A stretch of 64,000 nt of DNA from Bradyrhizobium sp. 170 (GTDB lineage Bacteria; Pseudomonadota; Alphaproteobacteria; Rhizobiales; Xanthobacteraceae). Positions 28,038 to 35,278 of this stretch are shown one piece after another. The notes beneath the pieces were generated by a model that ran no database searches, was not told the origin of the DNA, and saw only the letters and a list, made by a program, of their open reading frames with translations. Each line of letters begins with the position of its first letter. Within the stretch, counting starts at the first letter, position 1. The stretch covers positions 6,324,001 to 6,388,000 of the forward strand of contig NZ_CP064703.1 in assembly GCF_023101085.1 (NCBI RefSeq). Reading direction: 5' to 3'. The position numbers were made by a program, and so were the translations under genes.

Positions 28038-28371
28038 GGCACGCCTCCATGGTTTGCCCTCCGGCCCTCGCGGGGTCGGAAAGCGGGTTTCGTTTTGCAA
28101 AGGACGTGGGACGCGGACGACGCTTCCTGAAAGCTCGGCGGGCCAAGTTTGAGCTTGCGCAGATAGCGGGCGCACGCGCTCGATCGCTCGACGTGTGTCG
28201 AGCGGTCAAACGTTGCCACCCGGCATCAACGCAAGCGGTATCCACCGCGGCGCAAAGCCGGTCTCACAGTGTCTAGGTTCGGACGAAAAGCCTTGCGGCG
28301 ATGCGGCCGGACTGCGACTGAAGCGCGCGTCCGGTCCCCTTCAATGGGAATCAGCGTATTAGGCTGAACCG
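28038..28371 (-). other. Leader between tRNA-like RNAs and slipin gene
   Basis: 334 nt on the minus strand with no gene. It contains two hairpins: CGCTCGAC-GTGT-GTCGAGCG (28185-28204, perfect) and CCGGAC (28307) paired with GTCCGG (28329). These may be processing sites in a transcript that begins with the tRNA-like RNAs. Confidence 0.55.
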
Positions 28372-28444
28372 GAGCGGAGCGGGATTCGAACCCACGACCC
28401 GATGATTATGATTCATCTGCTCTACCCAACTGAGCTATCCTTTG
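28372..28444 (-). ncRNA. tRNA-like RNA 2: CAU anticodon arm, broken acceptor stem, no CCA
   Basis: Read on the minus strand, 73 nt. D arm GCTC-AGTTGGGTA-GAGC, anticodon arm GATGA-ATCATAA-TCATC (anticodon CAU, canonical U33 and A37), variable GGGTC and T arm GTGGG-TTCGAAT-CCCGC are all intact. The acceptor strands CAAAGGA and TCCGCTC pair at only four of seven positions, and CGGT stands where NCCA should be. It begins immediately after the CCA of the preceding tRNA-like RNA. It cannot be a normal elongator tRNA; it may be a tRNA-Met/Ile2 relic or a purposeful tRNA mimic. Confidence 0.75.
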
Positions 28445-28516
28445 TGGTGCCATAGACCGGAATCGAACCGGCGACCTTCGGGTCACCCCGACGCTCTACC
28501 GCTGAGCTACTATCGC
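28445..28516 (-). ncRNA. tRNA-like RNA 1: full cloverleaf with GUGA tetraloop in place of the anticodon loop
   Basis: Read on the minus strand, 72 nt. Acceptor GCGATAG/CTATGGC (six of seven pairs) with encoded ACCA; D arm GCTC-AGCGGTA-GAGC; T arm GCCGG-TTCGATT-CCGGT. The anticodon arm is TCGGG-GTGA-CCCGA: a five-pair stem closed by a four-base GNRA loop, so there is no anticodon. The molecule could be recognised by tRNA-processing enzymes and the CCA machinery but cannot decode. Position upstream of slipin and rtcB suggests a substrate, guide or cofactor RNA of that repair module. A possible -35 (TTGACC) lies at 28613-28608 with only a weak -10. Confidence 0.82.
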
Positions 28517-28709
28517 GTCTTCACCTGGCGGAACACGAAACCGCAAGACCGGCCCGCGCCAGTCGGGATCACAACGAGCCCGAACCCATGGCCAAAGCGA
28601 AGGAGCGGGTCAATAGACGAAACATCTTTCAGTTGCAAGAGCGCTGAGGAGATTTTTTTCGCGATCGAGGAGATGCTGTGTCTTCACCATCACAGCGTTA
28701 ACCGAGCTT

Positions 28710-28797
28710 CGTAGGATGGGCAAAGGAGCGTAGCGACGTGCCCACCATTCTTGCCGTGCACGTGATGGTGGGCACGCTGCGCTTTGCCCACCCTACG
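28710..28797. repeat. Dispersed palindromic repeat, family 4
   Basis: CGTAGGATGGGCAAAGGAGC, then GTGCCCACCAT / ATGGTGGGCAC, then GCTTTGCCCACCCTACG. It ends three bases before the stop codon of the AMP nucleosidase gene. Confidence 0.85.
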
Positions 28798-28799
28798 GC

Positions 28800-30296
28800 C
28801 TACTGAAACGCGACTTCGGCAAAGCTTCTGAGCTTGCGCGAATGCAGGCGCTCGGATTCCTGGTGCTTGAGCCGTTCGAGCGCCTTCAGGCCGATCTCGA
28901 GATGTTGACCGACGCGTCGCCGGTAGAATTCGCTGGCCATGCCGGCGAGCTTGATTTCGCCGTGCAGCGGCTTGTCGGAGACGCACAGCAAAGTGCCGTA
29001 GGGGACGCGGAAGCGATAGCCGTTGGCGGCAATCGCCGCGGACTCCATGTCGAGCGCGACAGCGCGGGATTGCGACAGCCGTCGAATGACCGACGGGCCA
29101 CTGATTTCCCAATTGCGATTGTCGACACTAGCAACCGTTCCGGTGCGCATCACCCGTTTGAGCTCAAAGCCGGTCAGCCCGGTAACCTCGCCGACCGCTT
29201 CCTCCAGCGCGACCTGCATCTCGGCAAGCGCCGGGATCGGGACCCAGAGCGGCAGCTCATGGTCGAGCACGTGATCTTCGCGGACGTAACCATGCGCGAG
29301 CACGTAGTCGCCGAGCCGCTGCGTATTCCTGAGGCCCGCGCAATGCCCCACCATCAGCCAGGCGTGCGGCCGCAGCACCGCGACGTGGTCGGTGACGTTC
29401 CGCGCATTGGACGGACCGATGCCAATGTTGATCAGGGTAATGCCGCCATAGCCGGGCTCGACGAGATGAAAGGCAGGCATCTGTGGCGCGCGCTCAGGCG
29501 TAATCCCGGTCGTGCCACCGCCAAGCCGCGCATTGCGCGTGATCGCATTGCCGGGAGCAACAAAAGCATCGGGGCCTATCTCGCCCGATGCGAGGCGATG
29601 CTGGCACAGTTGCACGAAGGCATCGACATAGAGCTGGTAGTTCGTGAAGATAATGAAATTCTGGAAATGCTCAGGATCGGTGCCGGTGTAGTGATAGAGC
29701 CGGCGCAGCGAGTAATCGACCCGCGCCGCACGGAACAGGGACAGGGGTTCGGGTGCTCCGGGGGGCAGTTCAAATGTGCCGTCGGCGATCGCATCGTCCA
29801 TCGCTGCAAGATCGGGCGTATCGAACACGTCGCGCAGCGTTCGCGTAAAGGCCGAGCTGTCGGCAATCGTCAGCGCCGCCTCGATGTTGATGTCCCGCCG
29901 ATAGGCGAAATGAATCGGAATGGGCTCGTTCGACTCGCCGATTTCAACCGACACGCCGTGGTTCTTGACCAACAGCTCGATTTGCTCGGTGAGATAGGTG
30001 CGGAAAATATCCGGGCGCGTCACGCTGGTCTCATGCACACCCGGCCCCGCGACAAAGCCATAAGCGAGACGCGAATCGAGCCGCGCATGGGTCGAGGTCG
30101 TCATCCGCACCAGCGGATAACAGGCTCGCACGCGCGTCGCGAACGCCCCGCCATTGACATAGGCTTCAAAGCGATCGCGAAGGAACTGGGTATTGCGCTC
30201 GTAGATCTCTTCGAGACGGGCAACGGCCGCACCGGCATCGACGAATGCTTCGGTCGCGAAGGGCGGTGGAGTTTCGACGAGCATTGCGGAACACAT
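28800..30296 (-). CDS. amn: AMP nucleosidase
   Basis: 498 aa, full family length. The N-terminal regulatory domain (about 1-190, with HARLDSRLAYGFVAGPG) precedes a nucleoside-phosphorylase-type domain: INIGIGPSNARNVTDHVAVL (about residues 279-298), LDMESAAIAANGYRF (about 422-436) and LLCVSDKPLHGEIKL. It hydrolyses AMP to adenine and ribose 5-phosphate and so adjusts the adenylate pool. The first ATG (30296) is used; MLVETPPP at 30284 is possible. Confidence 0.95.
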   Translation of the reverse strand: MCSAMLVETPPPFATEAFVDAGAAVARLEEIYERNTQFLRDRFEAYVNGGAFATRVRACYPLVRMTTSTHARLDSRLAYGFVAGPGVHETSVTRPDIFRTYLTEQIELLVKNHGVSVEIGESNEPIPIHFAYRRDINIEAALTIADSSAFTRTLRDVFDTPDLAAMDDAIADGTFELPPGAPEPLSLFRAARVDYSLRRLYHYTGTDPEHFQNFIIFTNYQLYVDAFVQLCQHRLASGEIGPDAFVAPGNAITRNARLGGGTTGITPERAPQMPAFHLVEPGYGGITLINIGIGPSNARNVTDHVAVLRPHAWLMVGHCAGLRNTQRLGDYVLAHGYVREDHVLDHELPLWVPIPALAEMQVALEEAVGEVTGLTGFELKRVMRTGTVASVDNRNWEISGPSVIRRLSQSRAVALDMESAAIAANGYRFRVPYGTLLCVSDKPLHGEIKLAGMASEFYRRRVGQHLEIGLKALERLKHQESERLHSRKLRSFAEVAFQ

Positions 30297-30402
30297 GTTG
30301 CTTCGCGCCAGTTGTCGAGCGGAGACTCACTCTGGATCAGCAAATATAACCACAATCGCGTCTCGTTCCAGATACGTCTGGGGTTGTGCTCAAGAAGCAC
30401 CT

Positions 30403-30522
30403 CGTCGTCCCGGGCTTGACCCGGGACCCAGAACCACAAATGCCTATTGTTGCGCGACGGGCCGCGATCCCGTCGACGACTCGACTCGGTGGCTATGGGC
30501 CCCTGCGTTCTCAGGGACGACG
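30403..30522. repeat. Dispersed palindromic repeat, family 3
   Basis: CGTCGTCCCGGGCTTGACCC and GCGTTCTCAGGGACGACG form the ends; related to the copy at 12548 although the middle differs. Confidence 0.75.
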
Positions 30523-30583
30523 AATTTTTGCGAGGCGCCTGGTTTGCGCCATCAGGCGCACGAGAGCAGCGGATCCGATCCCG

Positions 30584-31759
30584 CTACTGCACCTTCGCCA
30601 GCACCGCGAGGCGCCGGATGCCCTTGTTCTTGTAGGCATCGAGGAACGCGTAGTAGTCCTTGAACGAGACGCAACCGTTGGACTGGCCGCTCGGCCCGAG
30701 CATGTAGGTGTGCGCGAGCAACCCGTCGCGGCCATGGATTTTTTCCTCGCCGCCAAGCGGCGTCAGCCGCAGTGCCGGCACGCCGTGAAACAGCGCCTCG
30801 CGCGGCTTCAGTTCGTAAATGTGCGGCGGCGTCACGCCCTGCATCCGCACATGCGAATAGCGCACGTCATCCATCTTCGAGCCGAGCCCCGAATGCGCCT
30901 CCAGCCTGGTGCCGTCGGGCAGATACACCGTCTTGGCGGCGATATCGTAGACCGCGGTCTGGCGGTCATAGGGCGGCGCGCCGCCCATCATCGGGTTCTG
31001 GCTTCGGGTATCGATGATGCTGCCGGTGACGCTGGCGTCGGCGGATGCATAAGCCAGGAACCCTCCAGCTGCCGGCTGCTTGCCCCACAGCTTTTCGACC
31101 ATGGTCTGCTTCTCGTTGGAAGCAATCGACATCACGGCGGCCTTGGCGCGCTGCGCCATGTCGCGAACGGAAGAGCCGGAGGATGCCTTCGCGGTCTTAT
31201 CCTCCGCAGTCTTGGCTTCGGTCTCCTTTGGCGCCGTGGCCGGAACGTTCAAGGCGAGCTTGGTAGTCGGGGTGGAAACTTTCGGCTTCGGCGTCTCAGC
31301 AGGCTTCGACGCCTGCACGGCCTTCGGCGCTTCGGCCGACGGCGAAGCTTCCGCCAGCTTCGTCGCTTCGACCGGTTGGGGCTCGACAGCTCTGGATGGC
31401 TGGCCTTGCGCCGCCGCTGCGGCGAACCGTTCGGTGAACATCAGCGAAGACGCGACGTTCTCTGGTGCGGGGATCACCAGGGACTGTTGCGGCAGCGATG
31501 CGAATATTTCGTTGAAGGCCGGCTGCACCGGACGGGCAGCGACGGTAGTCGGGTTCCTGAAGACAGGCGCCTCGAAGGCGGCGCTGTTCACGGATGGATA
31601 GACGCTGGAGCCAAGCACGTTGGTGTAAACGGTCCAGGCGCAGCCCAGCACGAGGCCCGCGAGCGCGACACCGCCGAGAAAATATTGGGGAATACCCTTG
31701 CGAGAGGATTTCCTGCGGTTGTGGGCCGCAGGGCCGAACGCACGCGTACGCTTACTCAT
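30584..31759 (-). CDS. DUF2778 (L,D-transpeptidase-like) envelope protein
   Basis: 391 aa. A basic N-terminus and one membrane helix (about 26-48, QYFLGGVALAGLVLGCAWTV) anchor it; residues about 100-230 are a Pro/Ala/Lys-rich spacer crossing the periplasm. The C-terminal 130 residues form a DUF2778 domain with His in LAHTYMLGPSGQ and the Ser-x-Gly-Cys core SNGCVSFKDY, like the YkuD active site. DUF2778 proteins include peptidoglycan-modifying enzymes and type VI effectors (Tlde1); with its own anchor and no secretion genes nearby, a housekeeping wall role is likelier. Confidence 0.83.
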   Translation of the reverse strand: MSKRTRAFGPAAHNRRKSSRKGIPQYFLGGVALAGLVLGCAWTVYTNVLGSSVYPSVNSAAFEAPVFRNPTTVAARPVQPAFNEIFASLPQQSLVIPAPENVASSLMFTERFAAAAAQGQPSRAVEPQPVEATKLAEASPSAEAPKAVQASKPAETPKPKVSTPTTKLALNVPATAPKETEAKTAEDKTAKASSGSSVRDMAQRAKAAVMSIASNEKQTMVEKLWGKQPAAGGFLAYASADASVTGSIIDTRSQNPMMGGAPPYDRQTAVYDIAAKTVYLPDGTRLEAHSGLGSKMDDVRYSHVRMQGVTPPHIYELKPREALFHGVPALRLTPLGGEEKIHGRDGLLAHTYMLGPSGQSNGCVSFKDYYAFLDAYKNKGIRRLAVLAKVQ

Positions 31760-31969
31760 TCACACAACGCCCAGAACAATTCCACCAAGTCCCCCATTGA
31801 TGCCGCGTCCGGAGACGTTCCCTGCAGCATCTCGCAGAGGCACAGAGCGTCATTAAGGCGACTTTTAGTTAAATCCGGATTAAACGCGGGCGGATGTAAG
31901 GCAGGCTCAAATCCATGGAACTATTAGAGAAATTACCCCCGTAACGCTCCGGGGATCGGTCCCAAACAG

Positions 31970-32003
31970 GGACATCCGGCGTGAAGCCACGCCGGATGTC
32001 CCA
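31970..32003 (-). terminator. Strong hairpin 19 bp past the second rtcB stop
   Basis: GGGACATCCGGCGTG-AAGC-CACGCCGGATGTCCC, 15 perfect pairs. No T tract follows on the minus strand, so it is either a rho-dependent or processing structure rather than a classical terminator. Confidence 0.65.
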
Positions 32004-32022
32004 TAACGGGCCAAGTTCGGCC

Positions 32023-33363
32023 TCAATCCTTGAACGGATCGAACTCATTCTCGCCAGCCATGGCGACAGCGAACGGGCGCAGCGTGTGCTGCACCTTGAT
32101 CGAGCGAGCGTGCTCGGCCAGCACCTCCGTCAGCCGGCGATAGGCCATCGGACTTTCATCGAGGTCAGCGCCTACCAGCGTCACGCCACGCGATTGCAGC
32201 CAGGCGTCCATCTCGGACCGCGTGAACCGCCGCTTGGCCTCCTTGCGGCCAAACAAACGGCCCGCGCCGTGCACCGTCGAGTAGAGCGAAGCCTTCGCCT
32301 CCTCGCTGTCGACGCCCTCGACGATGACCGCGTCGTCGCCCATCGATCCGCCGATGAAGCCACGCTGGCCGGGAAATGCCGGCGTTGCGCCCTTGCGCAC
32401 TACCCACAAATCCTTGCCGCCATGGTTCTCCCGCCACGCGTAATTGTGGTGGTTGTGAACCATGTCGGTGACCTCGCCACCGATAATCCTGCGCACGCGC
32501 TCGATCACCCATTCACGGCCGGCATAGGAGTAGCGCCCGGCGAGTTGCATCGCCGCGATGTAACGCCGCCCGATCTCGCTGTCCTCGTCGATGACGGCGG
32601 GCGGCACGTTCATGCCGTCCTTGCCGCCCGCGGCCTTGAGGTAGCGGGTCGCGCTGGTGTGGCCGAGGCCGCGGCTGCCGAAGTGCACGCCGATCCAGAC
32701 AAAACCCTCCTCGTCGCGCAGCAGGTCGACATAGTGATTGCCCGATCCGACGGTGCCGAGTTGCGAGACCGCCTTCTGCCGATAGGCGCCCATGTCGGAT
32801 TCACGCCACGCGTCGACGTCGTCGAACAGTTCATGCTCGACGCGCTCGTCGTTGGTGCGTCCGACGCCGAACGAAATCACGTTGTGCACGTCCTTGATGA
32901 TCGCGCCAACATTGCCTTCGATCTGGCTGAACGACGTGTCGAGGCGCACGGCCATGTTGCCGCAACCGATGTCGAAGCCAACGCCGGAGATGCTGATCTG
33001 CTTCTCATAGGCGATCACGCCGCCGACCGGCTGCGCATAGCCGAGATGCCCGTCAGCGCAAATCACGCCGGCGACTGCGTTGCCGACCGACATGCAATTG
33101 CGCATCTGCGCGATCGTCGCGTCATCGTGCTTGCCGAATATCTTGAGCGGGCTGTTCTGATACTGCTCCGCTTGCGGCTTGAGCGCGACATCGGCGGCAA
33201 CGGCCTGCGCGTCGCGCGCAAGCTTCTCCTTGCGCGCGGCATCGCGAAACAGGCACCACGTCGGCATCGGTCGCTGGCCGGGCCGATCGATCTTCGCGTC
33301 GGGGTCAAGCCCGGCTTCGACGGCCAAAGCCCTGGCCCGCTCCTGGTAGGGATCGGATCGCAT
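32023..33363 (-). CDS. rtcB: RtcB-family RNA ligase, second paralogue
   Basis: 446 aa. ATG at 33363 with AAGGAGG upstream; the GTG at 33378 overlaps that site and is rejected. Active-site residues are complete: Asp131/Cys134 in DIGCGN, Asn209-His210 in GSGNHY, His227 in VHFGSRGLGH, a His in VHNHHNYAW and the guanylation His in VHGAGRLFGR. Sequence differs widely from the RtcB at 25450 (N-terminal PMPTWCLFRDA and the QPVGGVIAYEKQ loop). No archease, RtcA or RtcR gene is adjacent. Confidence 0.93.
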   Translation of the reverse strand: MRSDPYQERARALAVEAGLDPDAKIDRPGQRPMPTWCLFRDAARKEKLARDAQAVAADVALKPQAEQYQNSPLKIFGKHDDATIAQMRNCMSVGNAVAGVICADGHLGYAQPVGGVIAYEKQISISGVGFDIGCGNMAVRLDTSFSQIEGNVGAIIKDVHNVISFGVGRTNDERVEHELFDDVDAWRESDMGAYRQKAVSQLGTVGSGNHYVDLLRDEEGFVWIGVHFGSRGLGHTSATRYLKAAGGKDGMNVPPAVIDEDSEIGRRYIAAMQLAGRYSYAGREWVIERVRRIIGGEVTDMVHNHHNYAWRENHGGKDLWVVRKGATPAFPGQRGFIGGSMGDDAVIVEGVDSEEAKASLYSTVHGAGRLFGRKEAKRRFTRSEMDAWLQSRGVTLVGADLDESPMAYRRLTEVLAEHARSIKVQHTLRPFAVAMAGENEFDPFKD

Positions 33364-33776
33364 CTGATCCTCCTTCACTGCAATATACTACGTTCCGAAG
33401 GCCCTTCGGGACTCCGGTAGAATCCCATGTCAGTCGCGACACGGGCCGGTTCGGTTTGCAGGCAGGGAGTTGGGAGGTGCATTTAGCCGCGAAGGGCATC
33501 GTGCGGATCATTTCTCGCTGCCTGGACGGCAGAGGGAGGACCCGCCGCCGTCTTACGCTGCTGGTTCGCTTTGCGAAATCGGTGCTCTCGTTGGATACAC
33601 GACAACCGAACACGCCAAAGCGCGACCGCGCCGGACGACCGGCTGGCCTGCATAACGTGAACCATTGGTGTCTATACGAAGCATCGTCTTTCCCAGAGAT
33701 CGGCGAGAAGCGCGCGATCACATACAGCAATTCCAGGATTTGTAAATAGGGCCGGCAACGTCCACTTGTGCCGGCG
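33364..33776. other. Non-coding gap
   Basis: 413 bp between the second rtcB and the DUF899 gene. Several open frames of 60-140 codons exist on both strands, but none has a ribosome site together with recognisable sequence. Nothing further seen. Confidence 0.5.
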
Positions 33777-34472
33777 CTAATAACTCAGGCGCGGATACCA
33801 ATCCATGCCACGTCCTTCCGGCGTGGTGTCGAGAATGGTCCACAGCGGATCGATATCGGGCGCGCCGCGCGGATCCTGTCCGGGATCGGCGGTCGATGGT
33901 CCCATTTCGCCGGACCAGAAGTGACGGATGCTGCCGTCGCGGCGGGTGAACACGTTGTAGCCGGGCGCGTCGGCATCCTCAGCGCTGACATAATCGCGGG
34001 TGTAGTCGCCCGATGCATCCGAGTAGATCCGGTGCCGCGTCCAGCCGCGCGCCTTCTTCGCCGCGATCAGCCGCGCGATCGGCGAGCGCGCTGTGAAGAC
34101 AAACGCGACGCGCTGTTCGACGTCGGGCAACTTCGCTTCCCAGGTGCTCATGAAGGACGTGCACATCGGGCACGGCGCCTCGCGCTGCGGTCCGAACATG
34201 TAGCTGTAGATCACGAGCGTCTGCTTGTCGCCGAACAGGTCCGACAAGGTTGCCTTGCCGCCCTCGCCTTCGAATTCATAGTTCTTCGTCGCTGCGCCTC
34301 CCGGCGGCAGCGCGCGACGCAATTCGGCGACGCGTTCGATGTGACGGCGCAGTTCGATTTCTTCGGTCAGCAATTGCTCGCGGGCGCGGCGATACTCGGC
34401 ACTCTCATTGGGAAAGCGCACGCTGTTTCCGCGGGCGAGTTCGACGGCGGGTTTCGGGGCGGAACCGGACAT
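33777..34472 (-). CDS. DUF899 thioredoxin-like protein
   Basis: 231 aa. The DUF899 family signature is complete: YEFEGEGGKATLSDLFGDKQ, the redox pair in REAPCPMCTSFMSTW (about residues 98-112), and the ending DPLWTILDTTPEGRGMDWYP. The fold is thioredoxin-like; some members are annotated as dithiol-disulfide isomerases. No signal peptide. Stands alone. Confidence 0.92.
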   Translation of the reverse strand: MSGSAPKPAVELARGNSVRFPNESAEYRRAREQLLTEEIELRRHIERVAELRRALPPGGAATKNYEFEGEGGKATLSDLFGDKQTLVIYSYMFGPQREAPCPMCTSFMSTWEAKLPDVEQRVAFVFTARSPIARLIAAKKARGWTRHRIYSDASGDYTRDYVSAEDADAPGYNVFTRRDGSIRHFWSGEMGPSTADPGQDPRGAPDIDPLWTILDTTPEGRGMDWYPRLSY

Positions 34473-34688
34473 GGCATGACCTCGGCGTTGGTTGCTCAGT
34501 TACAAGACGTTCCACACCCCATGGGTCCGACAGAAGCGGGCAAAAAATTCGGCCTACAACCGCCATTTCCGCCCGTTTTGGAGCCAATTTGCGCGGATTT
34601 TCTGCATAGGAGCTATCGCCGAACCTTAACCGCCGGAGGCAGACATACTATCGGCTGCCGACGGCTTTGCATTGGAGGCCGGCCCTGT

Positions 34689-34704
34689 GATACGGCACCG
34701 TATC
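34689..34704. promoter_or_regulatory. Inverted repeat upstream of the FecR-like gene
   Basis: GATACGG-CA-CCGTATC, perfect, ending 41 bp before the ATG at 34746. A candidate operator; the regulator is unknown. Confidence 0.5.
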
Positions 34705-34745
34705 GCCAACGCCTGTTTCGCCCATACCCCGAAGGGGAAGCTGCC

Positions 34746-35267
34746 ATGACAATGCTGGCACGCGCCGGAAGTATCGCTGTTGCAAGCCTTGGCCTCCTCG
34801 CTGGACATGCGTTGGCGCAGCCAGCGAAATTGGGCTGCACGTCGGCGCAGACGGCACAAGGAACGCAAACGCTGCATTGCCCGACGGCGATCACCATCGT
34901 GGCCGAAAGCGGTGCGAAGTTCGAGCTCGGGGATCGCAACCGCGACGGCCATGTCGATTCCGTCGAACTCAGCAACAAGGCCCTGCTGCTCGAAGTGCCG
35001 AAGAAGCCGGGCCGTACCCGATTCAACGTTGTGACGCCGCAGGCGATTGCTGCCGTACGCGGTACCAAATGGGCGGTGGACGCCGAAGGTGCAAAGACAT
35101 CGGTCTTCGTCGTCGACGGTCGTGTCAGCGTGGCGCGGGCCGCCGGCCGCGGCAGCGTCGTACTCGGCCCCGGTGACGGCGTCGACGTCGAGACATCCGG
35201 CGACCTGATCGTGAAACGCTGGCCGCCCGCGCGCGTTACGGCCCTGATGGCAAGATTAGGACAATAG
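34746..35267 (+). CDS. Secreted FecR-like protein with an embedded EF-hand loop
   Basis: 173 aa. Signal peptide about 1-24 (ending GHALA). Residues 63-74, DRNRDGHVDSVE, are a textbook 12-residue EF-hand loop (D1, N3, D5, G6, V8, D9, E12). The second half, about 92-155, is a FecR domain: TPQAIAAVRGTKWAVDAEGA, then VFVVDGRVSVARA and GPGDGVDVE. Periplasmic. ATG follows GGGGAAG. The CHASE2 cyclase starts 11 bp after the stop, so the pair is one unit, and the protein may pass a calcium or ligand signal to the CHASE2 domain. Confidence 0.87.
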   Translation: MTMLARAGSIAVASLGLLAGHALAQPAKLGCTSAQTAQGTQTLHCPTAITIVAESGAKFELGDRNRDGHVDSVELSNKALLLEVPKKPGRTRFNVVTPQAIAAVRGTKWAVDAEGAKTSVFVVDGRVSVARAAGRGSVVLGPGDGVDVETSGDLIVKRWPPARVTALMARLGQ

Positions 35268-35278
35268 AAGTCAGACGA

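Noticed and set aside
28372..28444. Functional tRNA-Met/Ile (CAU)
   Set aside because: The acceptor stem pairs at only four of seven positions and no CCA is encoded.
28517..28620. Sigma-54 (RtcR-type) promoter for the tRNA-like RNAs
   Set aside because: TGGCGC and TTGC occur on the minus strand near 28540-28562, but the distance between GG and GC is 14 instead of 10, and no RtcR gene is present.
28442..28714. 90-codon plus-strand frame beginning MWCHRPESNRRPSGHPDALP
   Set aside because: It is the antisense translation of the tRNA-like RNA; such RPESNRRP frames over tRNA genes are a well-known annotation artefact.
30584..31759. Type VI secretion effector (Tlde1-like)
   Set aside because: The DUF2778 domain fits, but the protein has its own membrane anchor and long spacer, and no secretion or immunity gene is adjacent.
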